Shown: positions 25,991 through 34,849 of the stretch, piece after piece
How the letters are laid out: each line of letters opens with the position of its first letter
Numbering within the stretch: the first letter of the stretch is position 1
Source of the DNA: Pseudomonadota bacterium
GTDB lineage: Bacteria; Pseudomonadota; Alphaproteobacteria; SHVP01
Length of the DNA stretch: 64,000 bases
Reading direction: 5' to 3'
Assembly: GCA_027622715.1 (NCBI GenBank)
Contig: JAQBYN010000012.1
Coordinates: 21,370 to 85,369, forward strand
Position numbers and translations under genes: made by a program
Notes under the pieces: model-generated
Databases searched by the model: none
Told to the model about the DNA's origin: nothing
What the model saw: only the letters and a program-made list of their open reading frames with translations

Positions 25991-27196
25991 ATGGTGTTGC
26001 CTGGTATGATAGGGAAATACTCCTCGGTCGTCTTCGCACTGGCGTTCGCGCTTGGTGGGTGTTCGTTTGTCTCGGATGCAGTGTTTCCGGGGCGAGGCGC
26101 TGGGCAAGATGTGGAGCAGAGCGCCTCGGCGAACCAAGGCATTCAGACCGCCCAGTCCGGCGCGACTCAGGTTGCCGCCAATTCAGCGCCCATCGCGCCT
26201 GCGCGACCGCCAGCCCTCGGCAATTCGTCGTTCAACCCGCCGGCCGTTACGCCAGGGGTGAACACCGGAACATTTGTCGGTCAGAAGGTGGCGCAACTGC
26301 GCGGCGAACTGAGCCAGCTACAATCCAATATCGTCCAACAAAACCAGCGACTGCAGGCGATTCGCGAGCAGCTCGGCGGCACCTCACAGCGGTACCACGG
26401 CACCATCGCCGCCATCTCCGCGCGCCTTCAAGTTGGCACAACGCCTGGCAATCCGGTTTTGGTCAATCAATGGAACCTGGCGCAGGCCGAACTTGACCGG
26501 CTTGGTAGCGATATTAACCAGATGAACAGTTTGGCCAATTCTGTCGCGTCGGACTCCGCTTTTGCGGCTTTTGTATTAGAGAGCACACGGGCCACTTTTG
26601 GGCTGTCCGGTGCGATTGACGAGGACCATCGCCAGCTGGTGATCTTGGAAGACGAAACCAACCGGACGGTGGTTTTGATCGACCGACTCCTCAATGAACT
26701 GAGCGAAGACGTCAGTCGGCAGACTGCGTATGTGGGCAACGAGCGGTCAAACCTGACAACGCTGTCCTTAGCAATCAAGAACGGCGAGCTGCTAGGACCA
26801 AGCTTAGGGAACCGGGCGTTTGCGAACGCCGCGCCGCTGTCGAGTTCGCCGCCGCAGGCAGCCAACGCGTCCAATCGCAACAGCCAGTTTGCGAACCGTC
26901 GTCCCCTTGTCGTGATCCGGTTCGATCGGCCCGATGTGCCGTATGAGCAGGCGCTTTTCTCGGCAATAAGCCGGGCCCTGGAACAACGGCCGCAATCGCA
27001 ATTCGATCTGGTCGCGGTGGCGCCCAACCGCGGATCTCCGGCCGAGGTCGCCCTCAATACGTCGCGATCTAAGGACAACGCCGAACGCGTGCTCCGTTCT
27101 CTTAACGATATGGGCCTACCGGCGAACCGGGTGCAGCTATCCTCATCGTCGAGTGCAGAGGCGTTCACCAACGAGGTTCACATCTACGTTCGCTAG
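25991..27196 (+). CDS. Putative outer-envelope lipoprotein with coiled coil and OmpA-like C terminus
   Basis: About 401 residues. A signal peptide ends at a lipobox (A-L-G-G-C), so the protein is probably lipid-anchored. A low-complexity Ala/Gln/Pro linker follows, then a Q/L-rich helical stretch (from Q-L-R-G-E-L-S-Q-L-Q) consistent with a coiled coil. The last about 100 residues look like a degenerate OmpA-type domain: V-V-I-R-F-D-R-P at the start, then A-L-N-T-S-R-S-K-D-N-A-E-R-V and G-L-P-A-N-R-V. ATG at 25991 or 26006 may be the start; neither has a strong ribosome site. I do not recognise a named family. Confidence 0.65.
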   Translation: MVLPGMIGKYSSVVFALAFALGGCSFVSDAVFPGRGAGQDVEQSASANQGIQTAQSGATQVAANSAPIAPARPPALGNSSFNPPAVTPGVNTGTFVGQKVAQLRGELSQLQSNIVQQNQRLQAIREQLGGTSQRYHGTIAAISARLQVGTTPGNPVLVNQWNLAQAELDRLGSDINQMNSLANSVASDSAFAAFVLESTRATFGLSGAIDEDHRQLVILEDETNRTVVLIDRLLNELSEDVSRQTAYVGNERSNLTTLSLAIKNGELLGPSLGNRAFANAAPLSSSPPQAANASNRNSQFANRRPLVVIRFDRPDVPYEQALFSAISRALEQRPQSQFDLVAVAPNRGSPAEVALNTSRSKDNAERVLRSLNDMGLPANRVQLSSSSSAEAFTNEVHIYVR

Positions 27197-27223
27197 TTGC
27201 GCCCGCGTGTGACGTCCTCGCTG

Positions 27224-28219
27224 CTATTTTCCGAACATCTCCTTGTACGACGCGAATCCACCTAGCGTTTCCGCGTTATAGACCCCTTTGGCAATCGCAC
27301 GTGCGGTGGCGTCCGCCGCGAGCAAGCCGACCGTCGCGAGTAACGGGGGCGTCACCTCTATCGGGACCGTCCCGGTCGCGAGGACGAAAACACTGTCGCC
27401 ATCAAAGGGCGAATGGACCGGGCGAATCGCCCGCGCCAAACCGTCCTGGACCATGATCGCCACACGCTTGGCCTGAGATCGGGTTAGTCGGAGGTTGGTG
27501 GCTACGGCGACAAGTGTCGTGTTCGCCCCTTCCTCTCCTGGCAGTTCATACGGCGTCGCCTCTAGGCCGATCGGCGCCAGCGTCGATTGCCCGCCAAGTT
27601 CGTCGGCCATTTCATAGGGCGCAGCCCAGAAGGTTGATGATCCCGGCGCAACCGTCGAACCAAAGGGATTGGCGATCGCAAGGGCGCCAACCTGAATTCC
27701 GTCATCACGGACAAAGGATGCTGTCCCGAGGCCGCCTTTTAGCGGGCCTGCCGTGGCGCCCATCCCGGCGCCGACGTTACCTTGAGCCACTGAGTGTAGA
27801 GCGCTCTCGCAGGCTTTGATGGCCATCCCACGATGTGGCGGGTCCTCATGCCAGTCCTGCGGCCCACCAATGGGTGGATCAAAGATAACGGCCGCAGGCA
27901 CGATGGGGATACGGACCCCGCGCACCGCAAGCCCTCGCCCCTGGCCGGCTAGCCAAGACGTTGCACCGCTCGCCGCTTCAAGACCAAACGCTGATCCGCC
28001 TGAGAACACGAGCGCATCTATGGCTTTGACCGTGTTAGCCGGATCGAGGAGATCGGTCTCGCGGGTGCCCGGCGCGCCACCGCGAATGTCGGCAGCCGCA
28101 ACACACGGCTGATCTGGAAGAATGACCGTCACCCCGCTACGAATTGTGCGATCGTGGCAGTTGCCAACTCTGATACCATCCACGTCTGTGATGGCGTTAT
28201 GCGTTCCGACAGCGATCAT
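27224..28219 (-). CDS. P1-family (DmpA-like) aminopeptidase
   Basis: A 331-residue member of the S58/DmpA family, Ntn-fold enzymes that cleave themselves and act as aminopeptidases on small amides. N-A-I-T-D-V-D-G-I-R-V-G-N at the start, A-L-V-F-S-G-G-S-A-F-G-L, and V-G-A-G-M-G-A-T-A-G in the middle are family signatures; E-G-A-N-T-T-L-V-A-V-A-T-N is the likely self-cleavage and nucleophile region, apparently with Thr where DmpA has Ser. The start is ATG with a GGGAAAAG site upstream. It is divergent from ggt with only 42 bases between start codons. Confidence 0.88.
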   Translation of the reverse strand: MIAVGTHNAITDVDGIRVGNCHDRTIRSGVTVILPDQPCVAAADIRGGAPGTRETDLLDPANTVKAIDALVFSGGSAFGLEAASGATSWLAGQGRGLAVRGVRIPIVPAAVIFDPPIGGPQDWHEDPPHRGMAIKACESALHSVAQGNVGAGMGATAGPLKGGLGTASFVRDDGIQVGALAIANPFGSTVAPGSSTFWAAPYEMADELGGQSTLAPIGLEATPYELPGEEGANTTLVAVATNLRLTRSQAKRVAIMVQDGLARAIRPVHSPFDGDSVFVLATGTVPIEVTPPLLATVGLLAADATARAIAKGVYNAETLGGFASYKEMFGK

Positions 28220-28261
28220 GGTCTTTTCCCGCGGCGGCGGTGAGGTGAAGCGAGGAAACGA

Positions 28262-30001
28262 ATGATCAACGAGCATGGGACACTTGGCAACCGCACACGA
28301 CGTGCCGCGCTCGCAGTGGCGGCGATCGTCTTCGTTGTTGGTCCGATCAAGGATGTCGCCGCCGAGGGTGCGTCAGTTTTCGCGACCCGACACATGGTGT
28401 CTGCAGCCAATCCCCTCGCGGCCAGGGCGGGGCTTGAGATTCTTCGCCGAGGTGGAAGCGCCGTCGACGCGGCCATCGCCGTCCAAATGGTTTTGAATGT
28501 CGTCGAACCGCAATCGTCAGGTATTGGGGGTGGCGCATTTTTGCTCCACTTCGACGCGGCGACACGACAGGTCATGAGTTATGACGGGCGTGAAACAGCC
28601 CCCGCCGCCGCGACCCCTGCGCTGTTCCTCACCAAGTCTGGAGCGCCTCTTGGCTTTTTCAACGCGCTCGTCGGCGGCCGTGCTGTCGGTGTCCCGGGCG
28701 TCGTGCGCATGCTTGCCCTGGCCCATGAAAAACACGGCGTCCTACCCTGGCGCGACCTTTTTGCCACTGCAATCACCTTGTCAGAAGAGGGATTCGCGAT
28801 ATCTCCGCGACTTCACAAGCTGGTGGCGAGCGATCGTTTTCTCGCGACCTACCCCGAAACACGCAGATATTTCTTTGCGGCGGACGGCACCGCAAAACCC
28901 ATCGGCCATCTGCTTAAGAACCCCGCGCTGGCAGGTACATTTAGAAGAATTGCATCCGAAGGTGCGGATAGTTTCTATGAGGGGTCCATCAGCCGTTCGA
29001 TCGTCTTCGCCGTTCAGTCAGCAAGCGACAACCCGGGGCTACTGACCCACGCCGATATGACGGGGTACGAGGCCAAGTCCAGGACCCCAGTCTGTGCTCA
29101 CTATAGGCGTCTTGAGATTTGCGGGATGCCGCCACCCACTTCAGGTGGTGTAACAACACTGCAGATTCTGGGAATATTGCAGAACGCCAATCTTGCAGCG
29201 AACCCGCCGACCTCGCCAGCCTCAGCCCATTTGATCGCGGAAGCGAGCCGACTCGCTTTTGCCGATCGCGGCAAATACCTGGCCGATCCGGATTTTGTCG
29301 ACGTCCCGGTCTCTCGTTTGCTCGACCGCGCTTACCTGACTAAACGCTATAAGAAAATCTCACCGCACGACGCGATGGAATCGGCGGTTCCCGGCGTTTT
29401 CCCGGATCGGCACGGTTCAGGGTTTGGTGTCGGGGAAACCTTGGAACTGCCCTCTACGACGCATTTCTCAATCGTCGACGACAACGGGAATGCCGTATCC
29501 ATGACATCAAGCGTCGAGAATACGTTTGGCTCTCGGCTCATGGTCCAGGGGTTTCTGCTCAACAATCAACTAACCGACTTCTCCTTCCGGCCAGACAATG
29601 ACGGCGTGCCAGTGGCAAACCGCGTCGAAGCCGGGAAACGTCCACGGAGCTCGATGTCGCCGATGATCGTCCTTGACGGCAGAGGGCGGTTTCGCATGGC
29701 CGTCGGGTCCCCGGGCGGCAGTCGAATTATCGGCTACGTCGTCAAGACCCTCGTCGGCGTGATCGACTGGCAGCTTGATGTTCAGAGCGCGATCGATCTT
29801 CCAAACATCACCAACCGAGGTCGTGCGACCGAGATCGAGCGAATGGGCGATCACGCTGGAATGCTGCAAGCGCTCTCTAAACTTGGACACGATGCGGTTG
29901 CTGTTGAGATGACGAGCGGCATTCACGCCATCGTAAGAGATGATCGCGGTTTGTGGGGCGGTGCCGATCCGCGGCGCGAAGGTGCGGCCGTTGGCGACTA
30001 G
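28262..30001 (+). CDS. ggt: Gamma-glutamyltransferase
   Basis: GGT is a periplasmic Ntn-fold enzyme that cleaves gamma-glutamyl bonds, for example in glutathione. The 579 residues include an N-terminal signal peptide (ending near V-A-A-E-G), then A-A-N-P-L-A-A-R-A-G and G-G-S-A-V-D-A-A-I-A motifs. Thr399 in S-T-T-H-F-S is the predicted self-cleavage nucleophile, aligned with Thr391 of E. coli. S-S-M-S-P and G-S-P-G-G-S-R lie in the small subunit. A GAGG site precedes the ATG. Its stop overlaps the tam stop in CTAG (29998-30001). Confidence 0.95.
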   Translation: MINEHGTLGNRTRRAALAVAAIVFVVGPIKDVAAEGASVFATRHMVSAANPLAARAGLEILRRGGSAVDAAIAVQMVLNVVEPQSSGIGGGAFLLHFDAATRQVMSYDGRETAPAAATPALFLTKSGAPLGFFNALVGGRAVGVPGVVRMLALAHEKHGVLPWRDLFATAITLSEEGFAISPRLHKLVASDRFLATYPETRRYFFAADGTAKPIGHLLKNPALAGTFRRIASEGADSFYEGSISRSIVFAVQSASDNPGLLTHADMTGYEAKSRTPVCAHYRRLEICGMPPPTSGGVTTLQILGILQNANLAANPPTSPASAHLIAEASRLAFADRGKYLADPDFVDVPVSRLLDRAYLTKRYKKISPHDAMESAVPGVFPDRHGSGFGVGETLELPSTTHFSIVDDNGNAVSMTSSVENTFGSRLMVQGFLLNNQLTDFSFRPDNDGVPVANRVEAGKRPRSSMSPMIVLDGRGRFRMAVGSPGGSRIIGYVVKTLVGVIDWQLDVQSAIDLPNITNRGRATEIERMGDHAGMLQALSKLGHDAVAVEMTSGIHAIVRDDRGLWGGADPRREGAAVGD

Positions 30002-30759
30002 CGCTGCGCAACCACAAAGAGGCGTTGCATGGCAAAAAGCGTCGTGCCGTCCGGCCCACGCGGATAGGCATCACGATAGCGCTGCCTCATTTCCTCAACA
30101 AAATCTCGCTTCTCGGAACCGCTCAACGCGTTGACGACCGGACGAAGGGCTGTCCCCATAACCCACTCCAGGACCGGGTCGTCACCCTGAAGAACATGGA
30201 AATAGTTGGTCTCCCAAATCTCCACATTCCGAACCAGCGGCGCCAAAACGTCATGGTAAAATGCCGGGGGTTGGACATGGGTGAAATCCACGAACTGGCG
30301 CAGATGATGACGTGAGGGACGGGATTCGATGCAATCGACGATTTGCGCGTGGGACGGTTGCTCGTAGTTGCGCGGCATTTGGATTGCGAGAATGCCTGCT
30401 TCGCCCAGGAACCTAGCGAGCGACGCGATGAGTCTCGCGTGGTTTGGGACCCAGTTGAATGCGGCGTTGGAGAAGATGAGATCCACGTCGGTCGCGGCAA
30501 ACTCAGAAATATCCTGTTTGGACCAAGCGATCCCGGGATAAATCTCTGCGGCCTTCGTCAACATCTCCGACGAACTGTCGACACCGGTAATGTTCGCGGA
30601 CGGCCAGCGTTCACTTAACAAGGCCGTCACATTGCCCGGACCGCAGCCGAGATCGAACACAACCTTGGGGCGTTCTAGATTAATGTGGGCAAGAAGATCG
30701 ATCGCGGGTTGGCGCCGGTACTTTTCGAAGATCAGATAGAGATTTGGGTCCCACGCCAC
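29998..30759 (-). CDS. tam: Trans-aconitate 2-methyltransferase
   Basis: Tam methylates trans-aconitate, an inhibitor formed from cis-aconitate. The 253-residue protein starts Met-Ala-Trp-Asp-Pro with Y-R-R-Q-P-A-I-D-L-L soon after, and has SAM motif I V-F-D-L-G-C-G-P-G-N. F-S-N-A-A-F-N-W-V-P-N-H and I-Q-M-P-R-N-Y are characteristic of Tam. The start is GTG three bases after the histidine-kinase stop, so the two genes are co-transcribed. Confidence 0.92.
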   Translation of the reverse strand: MAWDPNLYLIFEKYRRQPAIDLLAHINLERPKVVFDLGCGPGNVTALLSERWPSANITGVDSSSEMLTKAAEIYPGIAWSKQDISEFAATDVDLIFSNAAFNWVPNHARLIASLARFLGEAGILAIQMPRNYEQPSHAQIVDCIESRPSRHHLRQFVDFTHVQPPAFYHDVLAPLVRNVEIWETNYFHVLQGDDPVLEWVMGTALRPVVNALSGSEKRDFVEEMRQRYRDAYPRGPDGTTLFAMQRLFVVAQR

Positions 30760-30762
30760 CGA

Positions 30763-32220
30763 TCAACCGATGCCGAATACCCGGCCCGTATTTTCGGCCG
30801 GTAGTTCAATAACGTTGGTCGGCAGCTCGATCCGAAACGTTGTGCCTGCCTCGCCAGTCCGATGCAGCACCAGTACACCGCCATGCGCCTCAATCAGGTC
30901 GCGCGCGATCGCAAGGCCCAGCCCGGTACCGGAAGACTTTGTCGTCGCTTTGAAGGGTTGGAAAAGGCTGTCCTGCGCAGTCTCAGGGATGCCGGGTCCG
31001 TTGTCGCTGAACTCGATCACAACGCAGTTTGCGAGCGACGCAGCGGATATGAAAATCGTATCGCCAGCCTCTGCTGTTATAGCCTCAAGTGCGTTGCGGC
31101 CAAGGTTCATGAAGACGCGGAAAAGCTGTTCGTGATCCGCGCTGATATTCAATTCAACGGGCATTCGAATATCCCACTGGATCAGACGCTCGTCGCCCAG
31201 ACCTAGAGCCACGCCAACATCGGCGAGCAGCTCGCTAAGGGAGAAAACGGATCGCTGTGGTTTTTGCTCGCGCGCTTTCCCGAATTGAAGAGTCTGCGTG
31301 CAGAGCGAGATGGCCCGATCAATCGCCTTTAGAAGCACTGGCGTTGCGCGCCTAACTTCCGGGTCACCACTAACGACCAGACGATCCGAAACAAGCTGAG
31401 CGGTTGCGAGAATGTTCCGCAGATCGTGGTTGATCTTGCTGACCGCGGCGCCGAGCTCCGCTAAACGAGTCTTTTGCCGAAGCGCTAGCCGCAAGTCCTC
31501 TTGCATCGTCGCGAATTCCCGCTGTGCGAGACCAATTTCATCGCGCCTCTGCGCTGAGTCACCGTTCGGCGCAGGGCCCTCTGGATTGTTGCGAAACTCG
31601 ATCATGTTTTGCGTCAGGCGTCGGACTGGACGGACAATAAGAAGGTGCAGCGCTAGGTAGACCAGTCCACCGGTGATCGCGGAAATAAGCAGGGATAGTC
31701 CTAGAACCCGGACCGAGAAGCTAAACATCACTCTGCGCAGGGGTTCTTCGTCGATGATGATATCGACAAGGGTGTCAGCGTCTTCCAACGCCGGGGCGAC
31801 CACGCGGATAGTCCGTCCCTCACGCGCCATTGCGCCGAACGCCTCGACGATTGACGACCATATCGTCGTCTCACGCAGATCGAAAGACGCGCTGATTACC
31901 AATGGAACCCCGGCGCTTTCCCCGAGAACGAGCGCACGTGCCTCTCGCCGCTTGAGCACGATCGCCTTGATCTCGGCGCGATCCAGAATATCTTGCTCGA
32001 GTTGGGGCGTTACGAGCCGGTCAGGATCTTTCGTCAGAGCGAAAGACGCCAATTGAGCTACGGCAATTCGATCTTCAAGGTAAGTCTGTCGGAAACGCGC
32101 GATAGAGGGAACGTAGATCAACACCTCGCTGACCATTACGAAAAATAGGGTCAGAACCAACAGTCGCCCCGAAAGACTTCGACCCCACGGGACAAAGCGA
32201 ACCGCGTTTCTTAGGCTCAT
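30763..32220 (-). CDS. Membrane sensor histidine kinase (HAMP, orphan)
   Basis: A 485-residue two-span sensor kinase. Membrane segments lie at about residues 18-40 and 170-195, enclosing a periplasmic sensor domain of roughly 130 residues with no obvious fold. A HAMP linker follows. The phospho-acceptor box is S-K-I-N-H-D-L-R-N, the N box N-L-G-R-N-A-L-E-A, the G1 box D-N-G-P-G-I-P and the G2 box G-T-G-L-G-L-A-I. No response regulator is adjacent. The gene lies upstream of tam on one transcript. The signal sensed is unknown. Confidence 0.9.
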   Translation of the reverse strand: MSLRNAVRFVPWGRSLSGRLLVLTLFFVMVSEVLIYVPSIARFRQTYLEDRIAVAQLASFALTKDPDRLVTPQLEQDILDRAEIKAIVLKRREARALVLGESAGVPLVISASFDLRETTIWSSIVEAFGAMAREGRTIRVVAPALEDADTLVDIIIDEEPLRRVMFSFSVRVLGLSLLISAITGGLVYLALHLLIVRPVRRLTQNMIEFRNNPEGPAPNGDSAQRRDEIGLAQREFATMQEDLRLALRQKTRLAELGAAVSKINHDLRNILATAQLVSDRLVVSGDPEVRRATPVLLKAIDRAISLCTQTLQFGKAREQKPQRSVFSLSELLADVGVALGLGDERLIQWDIRMPVELNISADHEQLFRVFMNLGRNALEAITAEAGDTIFISAASLANCVVIEFSDNGPGIPETAQDSLFQPFKATTKSSGTGLGLAIARDLIEAHGGVLVLHRTGEAGTTFRIELPTNVIELPAENTGRVFGIG

Positions 32221-32258
32221 ACCCCTGATGTATCACAACGTCTCGCGACGATCTATCG

Positions 32259-33680
32259 CTAGCCTAACCGCGCCAGCAAGCGCACAAGGCTCTTCACGCG
32301 TCGGCTGGCAAGCGCGGGCGCAAAGAAGGTCCCTGCCGCGCGTTTACCAAGTTCCGAATAAGTCGGATAGGGTGCCATTAGCCCAGCCATCGTACTGAGT
32401 TTTTCGCGGCGCCCCACCGCCATGACCCAGGGAAGCAAGAGGTCTCCAGCATTGCGCGCAACGATTTGGACACCCAAAACTCGTCCCTTCGTCGTGCTCA
32501 CAATCTTAATCAAGCCATCCAAGTCGTCTTGCGCCCGAGCCCGATCGTTCTCGGCGACCGGCCAGCGCACCACCGAGACTTTTCCGAATTTTTCTCTCGC
32601 CTCGCTCTCAAGCATGCCGACATGGGCGAGCTCGGGGTCAGTGTAGGTAACCCACGGAACTACTTGTTTCGTCGTGCGGGCAGGCAAGCGAAATAGAATG
32701 TTCCGCAGCACCACGCCGGCGTGAAACGAGGCGACATGCGTGAATTGAGCGCCGCCGGTAACATCGCCAACGGCGAATATCTTCTTGTTCGTTGTTCTTA
32801 AGCGCGAATCAACAATGAGCCCCCGACGCGTGTATTCGACACCCGCGGCCTCGAGATCAAGATCAAGGTTCGGCGCGCGTCCTGCCGCCACGAGCAAGTG
32901 AGACCCGATGATTTGACGGGAGGCGCCGTTCTGCTCAACCGTCAAACTGATGCCCTCATCCGTTTGGGACACCGCATGGACCTGGGCACCGGATAGCAGC
33001 GTGATTCCCTCGGCGCGTAGTCTATCAATGACCACTTCCGCGGCGTCTTCATCGTCTCGCGGCAAGAACCGCATCATTTCCAGAACGGTGACCTGCGCAC
33101 CTAGGCGACGGTGCGCTTGAGCCAGTTCAAGACCGATCGGTCCACCGCCAACGATCAACAGATGCTTGGGACAAGAACGGTTCATGAAAACAGTTTCGTT
33201 CGTCAAATACGGTACCGAGTCGAGTCCGGCAATCGGCGGCACCAAGGGCGATGACCCGGTGGCGACGACAAAGCGGCGCGCGCGAATCGTGTGTTCGCCG
33301 GCGATGACTTCTTGGGGGCTTATGAACTTCCCGTTCTCTCGGATGACCCGAACCCCCATGCCGCGGAATCGTTCCTCCGAATCCGTGGGCGCAATCCCTT
33401 CAATGACCGTGCGGACATGGTCCATGGCGCAGGAAAAATCGATGTGCGGCGCCTTGTAGGTAATTCCGAATCGTGCAGCTCTTGGCCCAGCGATGGCTGC
33501 CTCACCGGCAGCGATCAGCGCTTTGGACGGGACACAACCGAAGTTCAAGCAATCGCCGCCCATCTCGCCGCGCTCAATCAGGACCACGCTCGCGCCCATC
33601 AGGGCCGCGCCCCCCGCGACCACGAGACCACCCGCCCCTGCACCAATAACGCAAACGTCTGGACGAAGAGGGGCGGGCAT
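32259..33680 (-). CDS. FAD-dependent pyridine nucleotide-disulfide oxidoreductase (mercuric-reductase-like)
   Basis: A 473-residue flavoprotein. The FAD site is G-A-G-A-G-G near the N terminus, redox-active Cys44 and Cys49 are in G-G-D-C-L-N-F-G-C-V-P-S-K, the NAD(P) site is V-G-G-G-P-I-G-L-E, and F-A-V-G-D-V-T-G-G closes the FAD site. The C-terminal H-P-T motif of lipoamide dehydrogenase is replaced by A-P-Y-P-T-Y-S-E, as in MerA-like enzymes. There is no N-terminal metal-binding domain and no C-terminal Cys pair as in MerA, so mercury is an unlikely substrate. Its ATG overlaps the stop of the TVP38 gene (TAATG). Confidence 0.88.
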   Translation of the reverse strand: MPAPLRPDVCVIGAGAGGLVVAGGAALMGASVVLIERGEMGGDCLNFGCVPSKALIAAGEAAIAGPRAARFGITYKAPHIDFSCAMDHVRTVIEGIAPTDSEERFRGMGVRVIRENGKFISPQEVIAGEHTIRARRFVVATGSSPLVPPIAGLDSVPYLTNETVFMNRSCPKHLLIVGGGPIGLELAQAHRRLGAQVTVLEMMRFLPRDDEDAAEVVIDRLRAEGITLLSGAQVHAVSQTDEGISLTVEQNGASRQIIGSHLLVAAGRAPNLDLDLEAAGVEYTRRGLIVDSRLRTTNKKIFAVGDVTGGAQFTHVASFHAGVVLRNILFRLPARTTKQVVPWVTYTDPELAHVGMLESEAREKFGKVSVVRWPVAENDRARAQDDLDGLIKIVSTTKGRVLGVQIVARNAGDLLLPWVMAVGRREKLSTMAGLMAPYPTYSELGKRAAGTFFAPALASRRVKSLVRLLARLG

Positions 33681-34423
33681 TACGTCGCGGCTCCGGCCCG
33701 CCGACGGCGTAGAATTTTGTAACCGATGGGCAATAAGGCCAATACGAGAAGCCCAACAATCGGTAAGAGGACATCGGGTCGAATAAATAAGCTGAGTCCC
33801 GGTACCGCACCACTATCGAGGACCGCGCCGGTTCCTGCGCCGACACCGACATAGACAAAGGCGCCAGGAATAATGCCGACCGCGGTCGCCAAAACATAGT
33901 TGCGTAGGCTGACGCCGAGCAGCGCCGGAACAATATTCACCAAGAAGAATGGAAACAGGGGGATCAAGCGCAAGATAAGGAGGTAGCTAAGTTCGTTTTC
34001 ACGAAAGCCGGACTCCATTCGCCTGAGTGCCGGTCCGGCGCGCTCATGTAGGAACGCCCCGACGGTCGACCGTGCGATGAGAAACAATGCGACCGCACCG
34101 ACAGTCGCGCCAACCACGACGCACAGGGTGCCGATCAGCGTTCCAAACAAGAAACCACCAAGGATCGACACCAAAGTCGCGATCGGTAGCGAGAAGGCGA
34201 CGACAACGGCGTATGTCGCTACAAAGACGAGCGCGGCAATTAGTCCATTCCGATCGACGAAAGCACTGAGATCGGCTCGGTTCTCGCGCAGGACCTCGAA
34301 GGAGACGAAGCGATTAAGGTCGAACGCGAAGAATGCCAATAGTCCCAGGACAAGGATCGCTAACGGAAGGAGACGGCGCAAACCAATGCGCCGACCGCTC
34401 GCAGGAGGGTCAGAAGGGGCCAC
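33680..34423 (-). CDS. TVP38/TMEM64 (DedA-like) membrane protein
   Basis: A 247-residue inner-membrane protein with about five or six hydrophobic spans. The family core is visible: F-S-L-P-I-A-T-L-V-S-I-L-G-G-F-L-F-G followed by an amphipathic region, then L-R-L-I-P-L-F-P-F and N-I-V-P-A-L-L-G-V. DedA/TVP38 (VTT-domain) proteins act in lipid or ion movement across membranes. It is translationally coupled to the flavin disulfide reductase, a pairing also seen as gene fusions in other bacteria. The start is GTG at 34421-34423. Confidence 0.9.
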   Translation of the reverse strand: MAPSDPPASGRRIGLRRLLPLAILVLGLLAFFAFDLNRFVSFEVLRENRADLSAFVDRNGLIAALVFVATYAVVVAFSLPIATLVSILGGFLFGTLIGTLCVVVGATVGAVALFLIARSTVGAFLHERAGPALRRMESGFRENELSYLLILRLIPLFPFFLVNIVPALLGVSLRNYVLATAVGIIPGAFVYVGVGAGTGAVLDSGAVPGLSLFIRPDVLLPIVGLLVLALLPIGYKILRRRRAGAAT

Positions 34424-34625
34424 CGTTATGCCTTAGGTGCTGTGGGTAGGGTCATCGGATCGGTGATGTTCTGTGACTGGTGAGGGTTAAACTTTCCCCC
34501 ATCTATGCGATAATCCACCATTCATTCCAAATTTAGCGGATTCCTGAGCCAGCGAGGGGCCTTTTGGCGTTTGTCACCCAACCGTGAAGCGCGGCCCAGT
34601 GCGCCTTGCGCCTCCCTCGGGGTCG

Positions 34626-34654
34626 TTGACAGCGCCCACCACAGCCCGTATACA
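34626..34654 (+). promoter_or_regulatory. Sigma70 promoter for rpmH-rnpA
   Basis: A perfect -35 TTGACA (34626-34631), a 17-base spacer and TATACA (34649-34654) stand about 50 bases before the rpmH GTG. It is the best consensus promoter I found in the window. Initiation near 34661 would leave a leader of about 44 bases. The rest of the 280-base gap back to the TVP38 gene shows no gene. Confidence 0.8.
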
Positions 34655-34704
34655 GCGGGCCTTATTTCGAGGGCTTCCGGCCCGCGAAACCCTGGAGAAT
34701 AGCC

Positions 34705-34839
34705 GTGAAAAGAACATTTCAGCCCAGCGTCCTCGTGCGCAAGCGGCGTCATGGCTTTCGTGCAAGAATGGCGACGGCAAACGGTCGCAAGGTTCTCGCA
34801 CGGCGCCGCGCAAAGGGTCGCAAACGCCTCTCGGCGTGA
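34705..34839 (+). CDS. rpmH: Ribosomal protein bL34
   Basis: A 44-residue, highly basic protein beginning Met-Lys-Arg-Thr-Phe-Gln-Pro-Ser and containing [10 protein letters not shown] and [10 protein letters not shown], the hallmark of L34 of the large ribosomal subunit. The start is GTG with GGAGA eight bases upstream. It ends ten bases before rnpA, the near-universal order. Confidence 0.98.
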   Translation: MKRTFQPSVLVRKRRHGFRARMATANGRKVLARRRAKGRKRLSA

Positions 34840-34849
34840 GCGGGCGCGC

